Origin: Sporosarcina sp. ANT_H38
Lineage (GTDB): Bacteria; Bacillota; Bacilli; Bacillales_A; Planococcaceae
Length of the DNA: 64,000 bases
Assembly: GCF_008369195.1 (NCBI RefSeq)
Contig: NZ_VOBC01000004.1
Coordinates: forward strand, 310,001-374,000
Direction of reading: 5' to 3'
Shown: positions 11,128 through 23,721 of the stretch, one piece after another
How positions within the stretch are numbered: the first letter of the stretch is position 1
How the letters are laid out: each line of letters opens with the position of its first letter
The notes under the pieces: model-generated
Databases searched by the model: none
Seen by the model: the letters and a program-made list of their open reading frames with translations, nothing else
Told to the model about the DNA's origin: nothing
Program-made: the position numbers and the translations under genes

Positions 11128-11748
11128 TTATTTAGATTCAGGTTTAGTTTTAACTCCGTCTTTCATGTCACTGCGTGTGATAATATGGTCAATTAAACCG
11201 TATTCTTTCGCACGTTCAGCTGTCATGAAGTTATCACGATCTGTATCTTTCGCAATTACTTCAACCGACTGGCCAGTACGCTCAGCAAGAATCAAGTTAA
11301 GTTTTTCGCGAATGAAAAGGATGTGTTTTGCAGCGATTTCAATTTCCGTCGCTTGCCCTTGTGCTCCACCTAAAGGTTGATGAATCATTACTTCTGCATT
11401 AGGAAGCGCATAACGTTTCCCTTTAGTACCTGCAGCTAGTAGGAATGATCCCATTGATGCAGCCATCCCAATACAAATTGTTTGGATATCAGGTTTAATG
11501 AACTGCATTGTGTCGAAAATAGCTAGACCAGCTGTAACGCTGCCGCCTGGGCTATTAATGTAAATAGAAATATCTTTTTCAGGATCTTCCGCTTCTAAAA
11601 ACAGAAGCTGAGCAACGATAGAGTTTGCAACGTTGTCATCGATTGCGCTTCCAAGCATGATAATACGGTCTTTTAATAGACGAGAATAGATGTCATAAGC
11701 ACGCTCACCACGGCTAGTCTGTTCAATTACTGTAGGTATTAGATTCAT
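11128..11748 (-). CDS. clpP: ATP-dependent Clp protease proteolytic subunit
   Basis: 206 residues. Catalytic triad at canonical positions: Ser98 (GMAASMGSF), His123 (MIHQPLGG) and Asp172 (KDTDRDNF). It forms the tetradecameric chamber used by ClpC, ClpX and ClpE for regulated proteolysis and quality control. The short N-terminal propeptide [10 protein letters not shown] is typical. The gene is monocistronic, with a CtsR box over its promoter and a strong terminator. Confidence 0.98.
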   Translation of the reverse strand: MNLIPTVIEQTSRGERAYDIYSRLLKDRIIMLGSAIDDNVANSIVAQLLFLEAEDPEKDISIYINSPGGSVTAGLAIFDTMQFIKPDIQTICIGMAASMGSFLLAAGTKGKRYALPNAEVMIHQPLGGAQGQATEIEIAAKHILFIREKLNLILAERTGQSVEVIAKDTDRDNFMTAERAKEYGLIDHIITRSDMKDGVKTKPESK

Positions 11749-11819
11749 TCCATTTCCTCCTTCAAGGTGGATAGTATAGTCTGCCTATTGAAACGTAACT
11801 TCGTTTCAACTGTAACTTT

Positions 11820-11850
11820 ATCATACATAGTATGGTCAACGATGGTCAAA
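11820..11850 (-). promoter_or_regulatory. clpP promoter with overlapping CtsR box
   Basis: Plus strand GGTCAAC-GAT-GGTCAAA (11834-11850) matches the CtsR heptad direct repeat with three-base spacing. Its complement supplies TTGACC as the -35 element, 18 bases from TATGAT (11820-11825). Bound CtsR would cover the -35 region, giving heat-shock control. Confidence 0.82.
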
Positions 11851-11872
11851 TATAACGCTTTCAAAATAAACA

Positions 11873-11901
11873 TTGCATTCACACAGTAACACTAGTATAA
11901 T
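11873..11901 (+). promoter_or_regulatory. Promoter of the tRNA-Arg gene
   Basis: TTGCAT, 17-base spacer, TATAAT, about 35 bases before the mature tRNA. Confidence 0.72.
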
Positions 11902-11936
11902 AATAATTGTCTGCTGCCAAAACAGCTCGACCTAAC

Positions 11937-12008
11937 GCCCTCGTGGTGCAACGGATAGCACGTGAGCCTCCGAAGCTTAAGATGTGAGTTCGATTCTCGC
12001 CGAGGGCA
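11937..12008 (+). tRNA. trnR: tRNA-Arg, anticodon CCG
   Basis: Cloverleaf seen directly: acceptor GCCCTCG / CGAGGGC with discriminator A, D-arm with GTGCAACGGATAGCAC, anticodon stem TGAGC/GCTTA around loop CTCCGAA (anticodon CCG at 11970-11972), and T-arm with GTTCGAT. CCA is not encoded. It has its own promoter and a perfect-stem terminator, so it is a single-gene transcript. Confidence 0.95.
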
Positions 12009-12019
12009 TATAATAAGTT

Positions 12020-12068
12020 AATAGAGCTTGTAAACGTTGTTTTTTCAACGTTTACAAGCTCTATTTTT
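12020..12068 (+). terminator. Terminator after tRNA-Arg
   Basis: An 18-bp perfect stem (TAGAGCTTG... / ...CAAGCTCTA) with a TTTTTT loop, followed by TTTTTTT. Confidence 0.95.
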
Positions 12069-12154
12069 TTGATTAATTCCATTGAATATGGATGTGCATG
12101 AAAATTTCAAGTACAAACTATATATAAATCCTAGCCGGTTTAAAGTTTTATCTC

Positions 12155-12307
12155 CTAAAATGCCCACGTTGCACTTAAGGTGTCTTTTGCTCTCAACTCA
12201 TTTAATTCAATTGCATAGTTCCTCATTTCCGTTTCATTAGTCCAATGACCAGTTTTTACTGAAACAACATAAAGCAAAATAGGAGCAATTCCTTCCTTGA
12301 AGGGTAA
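12155..12307 (-). pseudogene. Possible short protein remnant, unidentified
   Basis: A 50-codon open stretch on the minus strand, ending RAKDTLSATWAF, reads like protein (ILLYVVSVKTGHWTNETEMRN region). It follows a stop directly, has no ATG/GTG with an SD, and matches no family I recognise. The rest of the 345 bases between the tRNA terminator and the collagen-like gene shows nothing else. It may be the tail of a decayed gene or chance. Confidence 0.3.
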
Positions 12308-12428
12308 TCACTCCTGACTTTTCCTCTTCAATTTTCAGAGGGCTTTCATCTGCCTATTGTTGAATCCTTTATTAATATCCGCTTAATCCAACGTGATTAA
12401 TTACTCCCCAGTGTTGCCTTCCTATTCA

Positions 12429-14431
<2,003 letters not shown>

Positions 14432-14670
14432 TTTGGATCGCTTTGGATAGAGTGACTTCTATACGATTATCGAGATGTCTTAATTATGTAGGAATGCGAC
14501 TTCGTCGCGTCCCTACATATTTTTTTGGTAATCGTATTGCGACCCTTCATCCGTCGCTCTCCAGATGCAAAAGTACACAGGTTGCTGAAGTTTTTTGTGA
14601 CGAAAGAGTAGCTTGCTTTTTACCTGGAGAAAGCCGCCAAAGATGCAATTTGGGCGGCTGATGTTTCTTT
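14432..14670 (+). repeat. Family B repeat element, copy 1
   Basis: Shares with 20640-20837 (opposite orientation) the blocks TTGGAT-GCTTTGGAT, GTGACTTC, CGATTA-CGAG, a hairpin with the arm TGTAGGAATGCGAC, GGTAATCGTAT/GCTAATCGTAT and CCTTCATCCGTCGC, then GATGCAA near the end. The hairpin core is 14486-14518 with a TTC loop. An open frame runs through both copies (GMRLRRVPTYFF.. versus GMRLCRIPTHIF..). With no SD it is more likely a by-product of DNA conservation. Confidence 0.72.
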
Positions 14671-15050
14671 ATGGTTTTCTCTTTTTCACTATATATGGTG
14701 AAGTATTGAATACGGCACATAAACTAGCGTATACGCCTTACTAGTGTCCAGCAACTGTACACCGGGTAGCCGAAGCGGTATTCAACTCTTTCAAACATAA
14801 CTGCATTTTCCACTTCAACATTGTAGGAACGCTACAGGCAACTATTCACAACAGGATTACAGTAAATCTGTCATGGATAGTTAGCCGAAAGCGGGCAAAG
14901 ATTGTCCAGTGAAAATGAACTACATCCCTCTTGTTGCGATCTTAAGCTGCCTTCCTTTATCACTTTTACCTGTCAGAGCTGGACGGCGCTTTGTGCTTTT
15001 TTATTATGCTGTTTTCGAGATTGCCACGACTCCCTTCCACAACAACAAAA
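14671..15050. other. Intergenic between family B element and crh terminator
   Basis: Nothing recognised as a gene. Short open frames on the plus strand near 14900 have no SD and run into the crh terminator. Confidence 0.45.
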
Positions 15051-15088
15051 AACCGTTAGCAGTTGTCAAATCACAACTGCTAACGGTT
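15051..15088 (-). terminator. Terminator of the nudix-rapZ-yvcK-whiA-crh operon
   Basis: 16-bp perfect stem AACCGTTAGCAGTTGT and its complement, loop GATTTG, followed by TTTTTTG on the minus strand. Confidence 0.93.
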
Positions 15089-15098
15089 AATTATTCAT

Positions 15099-15356
15099 TT
15101 AATTGTCGTTTCCAACAAGGGCTGCTAGTGATTCCAGAGCCAGCTCCTCGTCACTTCCTTCTGCAATCAATGTAACTGTCGTGCCTCGTGCCAAGGCAAG
15201 GCTCATAATTCCCATTATACTTTTCGCATTTACTTGACGTTCCTCTTTTTTTAAAAATATATCGGCCAAGAACCTATTTGCTTCTTGAACAAAAAGCGCT
15301 GCTTGACGTGCTTGCAATCCTGATTTCAACTTCACTTCTACTATTCGTTCTGCCAT
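15099..15356 (-). CDS. crh: Catabolite repression HPr-like protein Crh
   Basis: 85-residue HPr paralogue. The phosphotransfer His15 of HPr is replaced by Gln15 (KSGLQARQAA), which defines Crh. The regulatory Ser46 (NAKSIMGIMSL) is kept. HPrK phosphorylates Ser46, after which Crh acts as a CcpA co-repressor and, in B. subtilis, controls methylglyoxal synthase. Both hprK and mgsA are in this window. GAGGAG precedes the ATG by 11 bases; last gene of the operon. Confidence 0.95.
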   Translation of the reverse strand: MAERIVEVKLKSGLQARQAALFVQEANRFLADIFLKKEERQVNAKSIMGIMSLALARGTTVTLIAEGSDEELALESLAALVGNDN

Positions 15357-15392
15357 GAACGTACCAGCTCCTCTCTTGGTTCGACAGCGGAT

Positions 15393-16340
15393 TCACCGAC
15401 TGCCGATTCCCCCATTGCGAAGGTTTTCCGCAATTTCTTCGATTTTTCTTAATCGGTGGTTCACGCCGGATTTACTCACCATTCCGCCTGAAACCAGTTC
15501 TCCAAGTTCCTTCAACGTAATATCCTGATTGTCTACCCGTAGTCTTGCAATTTCTTGTAATCTATCTGGCAATTCAGCGAGTCCGATTGTACTTTCAATA
15601 AACTTTATATTTTCAACTTGGCGCTGTGCTGCACCAATTGTTTTATTCATATTCGCGGTTTCACAATTTACAAGCCTGTTCACACTATTTCTCATATCTC
15701 GTATAATTCTTACATCTTCAAACTTCATTAAGGACACGTGCGCACCGACAATACTTAGAAAATCCGATATTTTTTCAGCTTCTTTCAAATAAGCAATATA
15801 TCCTTTTTTCCGTTCAATCGACTTCGCATTCAAATGATATTTGTTCATCAGATCAACTAAGTCTTCACTATGTTCTTTATATATTGAAAAGATTTCAAGG
15901 TGATAAGAAGATGTTTCAGGGTTATTCACAGAACCCCCTGCCAGAAAAGCACCCCGTAAATAAGCGCGTTGACAGCATCTCTTTTTTACCAATTCCTTTG
16001 AAATCTCATTTTTAAATTGAAATGTCCCTGTCAGAATTAGCAGTTCTTCCAAAAGAGCTTTTGCTCCCCCTCGAATTCGACAAATGTAAACGTTGTTTTT
16101 TTTCAAGCGCATCTTTTTCCGAACAAGCAATTCTACTTTATAAGGATACAACCTTTTTAAATTCGTATAAAGGCGTCTGGCAATCGCAGCGTTTTCAGTT
16201 TGCACGTCAAGACTTAACTGCTTGTTGGAAAAGGAAAGTGCACCATTCATCCTAATGAATGCCGCTACTTCTGCCTTTATACAACAGTCATCCGCTTCGA
16301 TCTGCGTCATTTCTTTTTTTGTTTCTGAAGCAAAAGACAT
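15393..16340 (-). CDS. whiA: WhiA, DNA-binding sporulation/cell-division regulator homologue
   Basis: 315 residues: an N-terminal LAGLIDADG-homing-endonuclease-like domain ([22 protein letters not shown] region, no catalytic function expected) and a C-terminal helix-turn-helix ([25 protein letters not shown]). In Streptomyces WhiA is a transcription factor; in B. subtilis it influences Z-ring assembly and chromosome segregation. The gene order yvcI-rapZ-yvcK-whiA-crh is conserved. Confidence 0.95.
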   Translation of the reverse strand: MSFASETKKEMTQIEADDCCIKAEVAAFIRMNGALSFSNKQLSLDVQTENAAIARRLYTNLKRLYPYKVELLVRKKMRLKKNNVYICRIRGGAKALLEELLILTGTFQFKNEISKELVKKRCCQRAYLRGAFLAGGSVNNPETSSYHLEIFSIYKEHSEDLVDLMNKYHLNAKSIERKKGYIAYLKEAEKISDFLSIVGAHVSLMKFEDVRIIRDMRNSVNRLVNCETANMNKTIGAAQRQVENIKFIESTIGLAELPDRLQEIARLRVDNQDITLKELGELVSGGMVSKSGVNHRLRKIEEIAENLRNGGIGSR

Positions 16341-16365
16341 GATTCTTCCCCTTTCTCGGCGACGA

Positions 16366-17349
16366 TCACGTCTGTTCCGTTTTGTTTCCGTTTTCCATAT
16401 AATCTACAAGCCATTTAGCTACTTTTTCGGAGTCATGCATGATAGTTCCATTTAATAATAAGCAAATGTCTTTCACTACGATATTTGGTACAAGTTTTTG
16501 AAGTTTTTCCAAATCATTTGCAACAGGCCAAGGAGGTCCCGTCCATTCTTTGCCATTTTGCAACATAGAAAACTCTGTGCCATTCAATAAAACCGTATCG
16601 ATAAAGGATTCACCCGCATGATCATACAATGCCTGGACATGCTCCGAGGCTGTATAGCGATGTGTTTCTCCTGCTTGCGTTGTCAAGTTGTTAATATACA
16701 CCTTTTTTGCCTTACATGACAAGACCGCTTTGCGAATTGATTGGACAAGTAATGTGGGCAAGATGCTCGTATATAAGCTACCTGGACCAATAATGATCAG
16801 GTCAGCAGAATTAATGGCTTCAATTGTTTCAGGCAACGGTTCAACTTCTTGTGGTGATAAATACACTTTACGAATTTTACGTCCGTAAACAGGAATTTTG
16901 GATTCACCCGTCACGATTGTACCGTCTTCAAGTTCTGCGTGCAATGTGATGCGCTGATTTGCAGCTGGTAATACTTTCCCTTTGATGTTCAACACCTTGC
17001 TCATTTGTTCGACTGCGCGTGCGAAATCACCGGTGATATCCGTCATAGCAGCCAGCATAAGATTGCCCAGTGAATGACCTTTCAAATCTTCCGATGTTGC
17101 AAAACGATACTCAAACATTTCTTCAATTAATGGCTCAACATCTGAAAGCGCTGCCATCACTTTGCGGATATCTCCTGGTGGTGGGATGTCATATTCATCG
17201 AGAAGTCTACCCGAGCTGCCACCATCATCGGCTACTGTAACAATTGCAGTCAAATCTACAGGATATTTTTTCAGACCACGCAGTAACGTGGATAAACCAG
17301 TTCCGCCGCCTAACACAACGACTTTCTTCAAGTTCCCGGATTTCAGCAT
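16366..17349 (-). CDS. yvcK: YvcK/CofD-like gluconeogenesis and cell-shape factor
   Basis: 327 residues; UDP-sugar-binding Rossmann protein required for growth on gluconeogenic carbon and for normal PBP1 localisation in B. subtilis. The glycine loop [34 protein letters not shown] and [14 protein letters not shown] are diagnostic. The frame is open 29 codons further, overlapping rapZ. The ATG here, 8 bases after AAAGGA and 4 bases past the rapZ stop, gives the normal N-terminus. Confidence 0.93.
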   Translation of the reverse strand: MLKSGNLKKVVVLGGGTGLSTLLRGLKKYPVDLTAIVTVADDGGSSGRLLDEYDIPPPGDIRKVMAALSDVEPLIEEMFEYRFATSEDLKGHSLGNLMLAAMTDITGDFARAVEQMSKVLNIKGKVLPAANQRITLHAELEDGTIVTGESKIPVYGRKIRKVYLSPQEVEPLPETIEAINSADLIIIGPGSLYTSILPTLLVQSIRKAVLSCKAKKVYINNLTTQAGETHRYTASEHVQALYDHAGESFIDTVLLNGTEFSMLQNGKEWTGPPWPVANDLEKLQKLVPNIVVKDICLLLNGTIMHDSEKVAKWLVDYMENGNKTEQT

Positions 17350-17353
17350 AGCG

Positions 17354-18244
17354 TCAATCCTTTCTCTTTTCAATGTCTCTATGGGTAATGAATGTTCGGT
17401 ATTCGTCTTTAAACCGACTTCCGAAAAATTCAGCAAGGGTTACAGAACGATGCTGACCTCCTGTACAACCGAACGCAATCACAACTTGCGATTTTCCTTC
17501 ATTTTTATATTGCGGAATTAAGAACTTGAATAAGTCCGTTAATTTTTCAATCAGTATTTGTGTATCTTTCCATTTCAGTACATACTCATAAACTTCTTTC
17601 TCGAGTCCTGTCTTCGGTTTTAAATCCTCGATATAGAAAGGGTTCGGGAGGAAACGTACGTCAAACACGACATCTGCATCAATCGGCATGCCATGCTTAA
17701 AACCGAAAGACAAAAAGTTCAGTGTAAAACCGAGATCATCCTTAGAGGAAAACTCAGTCATTATTTTTTCTCTCAATGCCCTTGGTTTTAAACTCGATGT
17801 GTTGAAAATTGAACGTGCACGGCCTTTCATCTCAGACAATAGCAAGCGCTCTTTCTTTATACCCGCTAAAGGCAATCCTCCCGCAGACAGTGGATGTGAC
17901 CTTCTCGATTCCTTATAGCGTCGAACGAGCGTCTCATCGTCTGCATCAAGAAATAATATTCTTGTCGATACGCCCTTCATATGCACTAAATCGTCCAATG
18001 CTCCAATGAGCGAATCAAATAGGAAACCACCACGCGTATCCATTACAGCGGCTATTCGGTTCATTTTATTTTCAGATTTCATCATCAAATTCAAAAACAT
18101 AACTAATAGCTCCGGTGGCAAATTATCAATGCAATAAAACCCAAGATCTTCAAAGCTCTGCACCGCAACCGTCTTACCCGCACCTGACATCCCGGTTATA
18201 ATAACTATTTCAATATCGTTGGTTGGCGTCCCTATTTCAGTCAT
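17354..18244 (-). CDS. rapZ: RapZ/YvcJ nucleotide-binding protein
   Basis: 296 residues with a P-loop GMSGAGKT at 18-25, Walker B-like [10 protein letters not shown] and the C-terminal [12 protein letters not shown] signature. In E. coli RapZ steers decay of the GlmZ sRNA; in B. subtilis YvcJ binds and hydrolyses GTP/ATP and affects competence. Its ATG overlaps the upstream nudix stop (ATGA). Confidence 0.95.
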   Translation of the reverse strand: MTEIGTPTNDIEIVIITGMSGAGKTVAVQSFEDLGFYCIDNLPPELLVMFLNLMMKSENKMNRIAAVMDTRGGFLFDSLIGALDDLVHMKGVSTRILFLDADDETLVRRYKESRRSHPLSAGGLPLAGIKKERLLLSEMKGRARSIFNTSSLKPRALREKIMTEFSSKDDLGFTLNFLSFGFKHGMPIDADVVFDVRFLPNPFYIEDLKPKTGLEKEVYEYVLKWKDTQILIEKLTDLFKFLIPQYKNEGKSQVVIAFGCTGGQHRSVTLAEFFGSRFKDEYRTFITHRDIEKRKD

Positions 18245-18723
18245 TGCCCATCACCTTCCACAGAATTTTGAATTTCCTCTTTCAATAATTTAAATTCTTC
18301 GGTGTAAAAGAACGTTCCATACTGTATCCCACTCTGAGAAACCGCAAATAGTAAATTGGTCCGATCTCCTTCCGCCATTGGAAGTGTCTTTATACTTTCA
18401 ACAGGATGCCATTCCAGCACACCCTCAACTGTCGTTTCAAACGGTTTACCATTTAAGTCAAAAGCAATGAATGTGTGGAGCATCCATTCGTTTTTTACAT
18501 TCTCCCCAGTTTCATCCGTGATTACCATCGTGTAAATGCCTTTTAAGACAGGTTTAATCGGTACAGCACCGGTTTCTTCAGTGAATTCCCTGACGGCCGT
18601 TTCGTAAATAGACTCACCCGGATCCATTTTCCCACCAGGTGCTACATACCATCCACGACGAGGTTTTTTTAACAATAAAACATGATTATCTTTTACGACA
18701 AGTAAATTTACGATTCTCTGCAT
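18241..18723 (-). CDS. yvcI: NUDIX hydrolase (YvcI-like)
   Basis: 160 residues; NUDIX box from Gly31 ([23 protein letters not shown]) is complete (GX5EX7REFTEETG). It is predicted to hydrolyse a nucleoside-diphosphate-linked substrate, perhaps 8-oxo-dGTP-like, but substrate is not readable from sequence. First gene of the rapZ-yvcK-whiA-crh operon, preceded by the trxB terminator. Confidence 0.9.
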   Translation of the reverse strand: MQRIVNLLVVKDNHVLLLKKPRRGWYVAPGGKMDPGESIYETAVREFTEETGAVPIKPVLKGIYTMVITDETGENVKNEWMLHTFIAFDLNGKPFETTVEGVLEWHPVESIKTLPMAEGDRTNLLFAVSQSGIQYGTFFYTEEFKLLKEEIQNSVEGDGQ

Positions 18724-18786
18724 TTGTCTATCCCCACTTTTTATGAAAGCATAGCACTATTATACATCGAACCATTGTAAAACGAC

Positions 18787-18829
18787 AAAAAAAAGGCAAT
18801 CTACCGGATCATACTGGAAGATTGCCTTT
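18787..18829 (-). terminator. Terminator after trxB
   Basis: AAAGGCAATCT ... AGATTGCCTTT stem with an internal loop, followed by TTTTT on the minus strand. Confidence 0.85.
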
Positions 18830-18920
18830 ATAAATTAGCTTTATCAAAAGGGGGGTCAATTGATACTTTTACTATACCACCTTGACGTTGCATTACTGTT
18901 ACAGCCATATTAAGGTTACA

Positions 18921-19898
<978 letters not shown>

Positions 19899-19950
19899 TT
19901 ATCAAATCGTATAGGATACCTAAGTACCATTCAACTTTTCTGCTTATAAT

Positions 19951-20576
19951 GAAAAGCGTAAGGCGCCGTCTTAGACGCGACAGGCATAAGACGGAACGGC
20001 GTAGCGGCGTTCTTTGCCGCATAGCTGGATCGACTTATGCCCCAAGCGGCTGGCGCCTGAAGCCTAGACACAATGAAAAGCGTAAGCGCCTTGGTAGACC
20101 CGAAAAGCGCTGGAGGGCCTAAAGATAAAGGCGTCCTTTGCCTTAATCTTTAGGACTGAAGCGACTCGAGGGGCTAGGCGCTGGAGTCTAGACAGTAATG
20201 AAAAGCGCAAGGCGTCTAAAAGGAACGCAGCTTAAGTGCGCCACTTCCTGTGGCAACAGCTGCATGACCTACATCCTGTAGGCCCGCGACAGGCATAAGT
20301 CAATCCAGCGACGTGGCGCTCTTTGCCCGGGAAGGATGCAGTTCAATCCTTCCTAGTTGGATTGCTTATGACCCTAGCGGCTGGCGTCTGGAGCCTAGAC
20401 AATAAGAAAAGCGCAAGCGCCTTGTTAGACCCGAAAAGCGCTGGCCGACTAAATTCGCCACGTCCTGTGGCAACGTCGGCACTAGTACGTCCTGTACGTC
20501 GGAGGGCCTAAAGAGAAAGGCGCCCTTTGCCTTTAACTTTAGGACTGAAGCGACTCGAGGGGCTAGAGCATAGAGT
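19951..20576. repeat. Cluster of four family A elements in tandem
   Basis: Four consecutive elements at 19951-20070, 20075-20194, 20200-20401 and 20406-~20576. Each begins GAAAAGCGYAAG and the first three end GGAGYCTAGACA or GAAGCCTAGACA; the last end is degraded. Interiors differ. The third nearly duplicates 1243-1446. The second and fourth share GGGCCTAAAG/CTTTAGGACTGAAGCGACTCGAGGGGCTAG. The first has the GGCGCCGTC/TGGATCGACTTATGCC type, related to the array at 34081. Confidence 0.88.
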
Positions 20577-20639
20577 TTCTTGATTACTTTCAGCAAATAT
20601 TATGCATCAAATCACAAAAAAGTGACACTTCTTTAAAAT

Positions 20640-20837
20640 AAATAGGAAAAAACCATTGAGAAAGCATCAGCCCCAAAATTGCATCTTTGTGTCCTTATGC
20701 ATTTTGAGCGCGACGGATGAAGGACAATCATACGATTAGCGAAAATGTGTGTAGGGATGCGACAAAGTCGCATTCCTACACATCCAGACTTCTCGGTAAT
20801 CGTACTTGAAGTCATTCAATCCAAAGCAATCCAAAAG
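20640..20837 (-). repeat. Family B repeat element, copy 2
   Basis: Reverse-orientation relative of 14432-14670. Hairpin core 20747-20782 (GTGTAGGGATGCGAC / GTCGCATTCCTACAC, AAA loop). The GCGACGGATGAAGG block is conserved exactly. It lies directly beyond the family A cluster and before the TPR gene. Confidence 0.72.
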
Positions 20838-20941
20838 CGCAAATACACAAGTAGCGGACAAGGGGTGACTAATTTTTTTACTGGCTACTTTGGTTAATCA
20901 AAGGAACGCAACCTAAGTACACATGTCCTAAAACCTAGCGA

Positions 20942-22462
20942 TTAGGCATCAAATTGTGGTAAATACTCAATCAATTCTCCGACGTACTTTGTCAGCGTCG
21001 GGACAGATACACCAAATTCCTTTGCAATCGCTGTTTTTGTCACATCCGGATAACGGGATGACTGGAACATATAATCAGCTGCGGCTGCAAGTGCAGCCGG
21101 ATTTCTAAACAAATAAGAACGACCTAATGCAGTCTCGCATAAAGTAAACCACATTTGAAACAGATGGGATGCTTGTTTATCGAGCGGACAATATTTGTTG
21201 TAAAGTAAGTCCGTCGTTTCAAGCGCCCGCATAAATGACTTATCAAAGTTAGTTTCCGGCATGAACTCATAATCGAGGCCACTTGCCAAAAAAAGTCGCT
21301 CATAATTACTCAGCTTTTCGATTTCAATATAGGATGGATGTGAAATGATTTCCTGCTTATGACCTGACTTCCCTAGAAGATAGTAGCCAAACATTCTTTC
21401 GCTTCTGTAGGTGTTAGTGATCTTACTCAGCAAAAATCCTCTATCCTGTTCGAGTGAATCAGACTTGATAATCTCTTGGACATCCTTCCAAGGCTCGTAA
21501 CCAGCCTTCTTCGGATCCAGTTCTATCAATTTCGCATATGCTTCGCGAGCCACATTTTCATGTCCAGAGAAATAAGCTGAATGGGATAGCCAGAAGTAGT
21601 AGCCTGCATCCCCTTCAAACCCTCTCTTTTGAAGACTCTTGAGCCATGTATAGGCCTCTTTATGCCTACCAATGAGCGCAAATGTCGCACCAAGTTTATA
21701 GCGATTTTCAAATTGATACGGTTTGATTTTTACGAGTAAAGCAAGTAAGGACTCTAATTCCTCTTCCTTTTTTTCATAATAATAAAAGACCGCCAGATTA
21801 CAAAGTGCATGGATATTACCTTTATTACGATTTAAAACATCATGCAGTAGTTTAGTAGCCCGCTCGTTTTCCCCGATATAAAAATAAGCAAGCGCTAAAT
21901 TATTATAAGCCGCCCAAAAGTCAGGATAATCGACAATAATCAACTCAAGTAATTTGATAGCCGCCTTGAAATCCCCCGATTCCATAAGTCGACGTGCTTT
22001 TTCCTGAAGAAAATACACTTCCCCATCCGGCATTTCATCGTCATTAAATGACTCTTCCTGTTCTGCAAAATCAATAATTTCTATTGAATCATCAGCAAAT
22101 GGACCGTCTGGATCAATTGATATGTATTTTTCAGCATACATTTTTGCATCTCGCAGCATACCAAGATGGGCATGAACCTCCGCCAAATAGAAAATAATTT
22201 CCTCTTCAGTAGGTGCTAATGAATTTGCAGTCATTAGCAGTTCATGCGCTTCCTCAAAACGTCCTTCTTCCATGACGAGCACACCATATTCCATAAGAAT
22301 TTTCCAATCCTCAGGACTAAGTTCAGATGCTCTTTTCAAATACCGCTGGGCATCTTCATAACGATCGCGTTGCATCGCCTGAATCGCTTTATTATAATAA
22401 AATTCACCATCTGGAATGAACGAAATAATTTTTTTATCTTGCTTCTCACGTAGATTATCCAA
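20942..22462 (-). CDS. yvcD: Tetratricopeptide-repeat protein (YvcD-like)
   Basis: 506 residues, soluble. N-terminal and central TPR units recur (AIQAMQRDRYEDAQRYLKRASELSPED, EGRFEEAHELLMTANSLAPTEEE, AAYNNLALAYFYIGENERATKLLHDVL). A C-terminal ~100-residue part ends with a helix-turn-helix-like segment (TAIAKEFGVSVPTLTKYVGELIE). In B. subtilis a TPR gene (yvcD) adjoins trxB, as here. Start is TTG with GGGGG 7 bases before it. Partners unknown; the possible HTH is an observation, not an established feature of the family. Confidence 0.85.
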   Translation of the reverse strand: MDNLREKQDKKIISFIPDGEFYYNKAIQAMQRDRYEDAQRYLKRASELSPEDWKILMEYGVLVMEEGRFEEAHELLMTANSLAPTEEEIIFYLAEVHAHLGMLRDAKMYAEKYISIDPDGPFADDSIEIIDFAEQEESFNDDEMPDGEVYFLQEKARRLMESGDFKAAIKLLELIIVDYPDFWAAYNNLALAYFYIGENERATKLLHDVLNRNKGNIHALCNLAVFYYYEKKEEELESLLALLVKIKPYQFENRYKLGATFALIGRHKEAYTWLKSLQKRGFEGDAGYYFWLSHSAYFSGHENVAREAYAKLIELDPKKAGYEPWKDVQEIIKSDSLEQDRGFLLSKITNTYRSERMFGYYLLGKSGHKQEIISHPSYIEIEKLSNYERLFLASGLDYEFMPETNFDKSFMRALETTDLLYNKYCPLDKQASHLFQMWFTLCETALGRSYLFRNPAALAAAADYMFQSSRYPDVTKTAIAKEFGVSVPTLTKYVGELIEYLPQFDA

Positions 22463-22477
22463 TCATATTCCCCCGAA

Positions 22478-22510
22478 AAAATAAGAAGGAACGCAAAGCA
22501 CGTTCCTTCT
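22478..22510 (-). terminator. Terminator of the hprK operon
   Basis: AGAAGGAACG / CGTTCCTTCT with a 7-base loop, then TATTTTTTC; lies between yvoF and the TPR gene, ending only ~15 bases before the TPR start. Confidence 0.88.
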
Positions 22511-22546
22511 CGTATTATTCCCATTATACCATAAGATACATCAGCA

Positions 22547-23071
22547 CTATCCGTTTACATTTTTTTCTTGTCGCTCGACCATTTGCTCTTGTGTAAAGAT
22601 AATTTTAACCGGATTGCCAGCCGCGAACACGCCTGGCGGAATATCACGATTCACAAGGGATGCAGCGGAAATAATTGCCCCGTCGCCAATTTCGACTCCA
22701 GGAAGAATCGTCGTATTCGCTCCAATCAATACGTTCTTTCCAATAATGACATCTCCTATACGATACTCATCTATCAAGTATTCATGCGCAAGAATTGTCG
22801 TATTGAAGCCAATGATTGAATTATCGCCAACTTTTATCCGCTCCGGAAACATGACATCAGGCATCACCATAAGGGCGAAAGATGTCTTGTCACCCACTTC
22901 CATTTTCAAAAACGTACGAAACAAAAAGTTCTTCATTGGGATGAAAGGTGTATACCTCGATATTTGGATAACCACAAAGTTTTTTGCCACTTTAAAAAAC
23001 GGGACGGTTTTGTAAATATGCCAAAGAGAATTTGCTCCGCCACTTACTACATGCCTTTCAGTACGTCTCAA
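22547..23071 (-). CDS. yvoF: Left-handed beta-helix acyltransferase (YvoF)
   Basis: 174 residues with hexapeptide repeats (VGDNSIIGFNTTILA, IGKNVLIGANTTILPGVEIGDGAIISAASLV) ending DIPPGVFAAGNPVKII, typical of acetyltransferases of the galactoside/maltose acetyltransferase fold. Substrate unknown. Starts at TTG overlapping the ppaX stop (TTGA). Last gene of hprK-lgt-yvoD-ppaX-yvoF. Confidence 0.9.
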   Translation of the reverse strand: MRRTERHVVSGGANSLWHIYKTVPFFKVAKNFVVIQISRYTPFIPMKNFLFRTFLKMEVGDKTSFALMVMPDVMFPERIKVGDNSIIGFNTTILAHEYLIDEYRIGDVIIGKNVLIGANTTILPGVEIGDGAIISAASLVNRDIPPGVFAAGNPVKIIFTQEQMVERQEKNVNG

Positions 23072-23721
23072 CCTTTTTCACCTTTAACGATATGGAGTAG
23101 ATCCGAAATATGCTGCAACATATAATCTGGGTTGAATGTTTGTAAAAAAGCTTCTCCTTTTGCCGACCATGCAACACCCGCTGTACGAACGCCCGCGTTT
23201 TGTCCGCCTTCTATATCATGGTAGTTATCCCCTATCATTAGGGCTTCATCCGCGGTAACTCCTAATCGCTCGAGAGCTAGTAAAATCGGTTCTGGATCAG
23301 GCTTCGTTTTCGTTACATCGTCCCTTGCTATGATTTCGTCAAAGACACCTTCTACATCAAGAAGTTCTAACCCTAACATCACCATATCTTTTCTCTTTGT
23401 AGAGACAATCGCCATTTTCATGCCCGCTGCCTTCAACAACTTCATCGTTTCGGACACACCGTCAAACTCGATAGAAAGCTCATCATGCATCGATTTATTC
23501 CATAATCTATATTCATCAATCAGTTGTTCCGTCTTTTCAATATCAATCGAACCGAATGATTCATGCAATGTTGGTCCTAAAAACGGGAGTATATCGATTC
23601 GATCATATTTACCCGGGTAATGATTTCCAAGGACGTGTTGGAATGTCTGGATGATCAGTTCATTCGTATCCAGTAATGTTCCGTCAAAATCAAATAGTAA
23701 TGTAGTAATTGGTTTAGCCAT
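23068..23721 (-). CDS. ppaX: Pyrophosphatase PpaX (HAD superfamily)
   Basis: 217 residues, matching PpaX length (216). HAD motifs: DFDGTLLDTNELI (nucleophile Asp), VSTKRKDM (motif II), and the Lys/Asp motifs KTKPDPEPI and MIGDNYHDIEGGQNAG. It hydrolyses pyrophosphate released when HPrK dephosphorylates P-Ser-HPr. The ATG lies 12 bases after GGAGG; a TTG two codons earlier has better spacing (6) and could be the true start. Overlaps the yvoD end. Confidence 0.9.
   Translation of the reverse strand: MAKPITTLLFDFDGTLLDTNELIIQTFQHVLGNHYPGKYDRIDILPFLGPTLHESFGSIDIEKTEQLIDEYRLWNKSMHDELSIEFDGVSETMKLLKAAGMKMAIVSTKRKDMVMLGLELLDVEGVFDEIIARDDVTKTKPDPEPILLALERLGVTADEALMIGDNYHDIEGGQNAGVRTAGVAWSAKGEAFLQTFNPDYMLQHISDLLHIVKGEKG

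Noticed and set aside
11879..12082. Minus-strand frame across the tRNA
   Set aside because: Antisense to tRNA-Arg and its terminator; no SD.
14443..14661. Frame encoding GMRLRRVPTYFF.. in family B copy 1 (and its counterpart in copy 2)
   Set aside because: Similarity between the two frames is explained by repeat identity; no SD, no conserved stop. Kept only as an observation under the repeat.
20323..20596. Open frames inside the family A cluster
   Set aside because: They follow repeat sequence, differ between copies and lack SDs.
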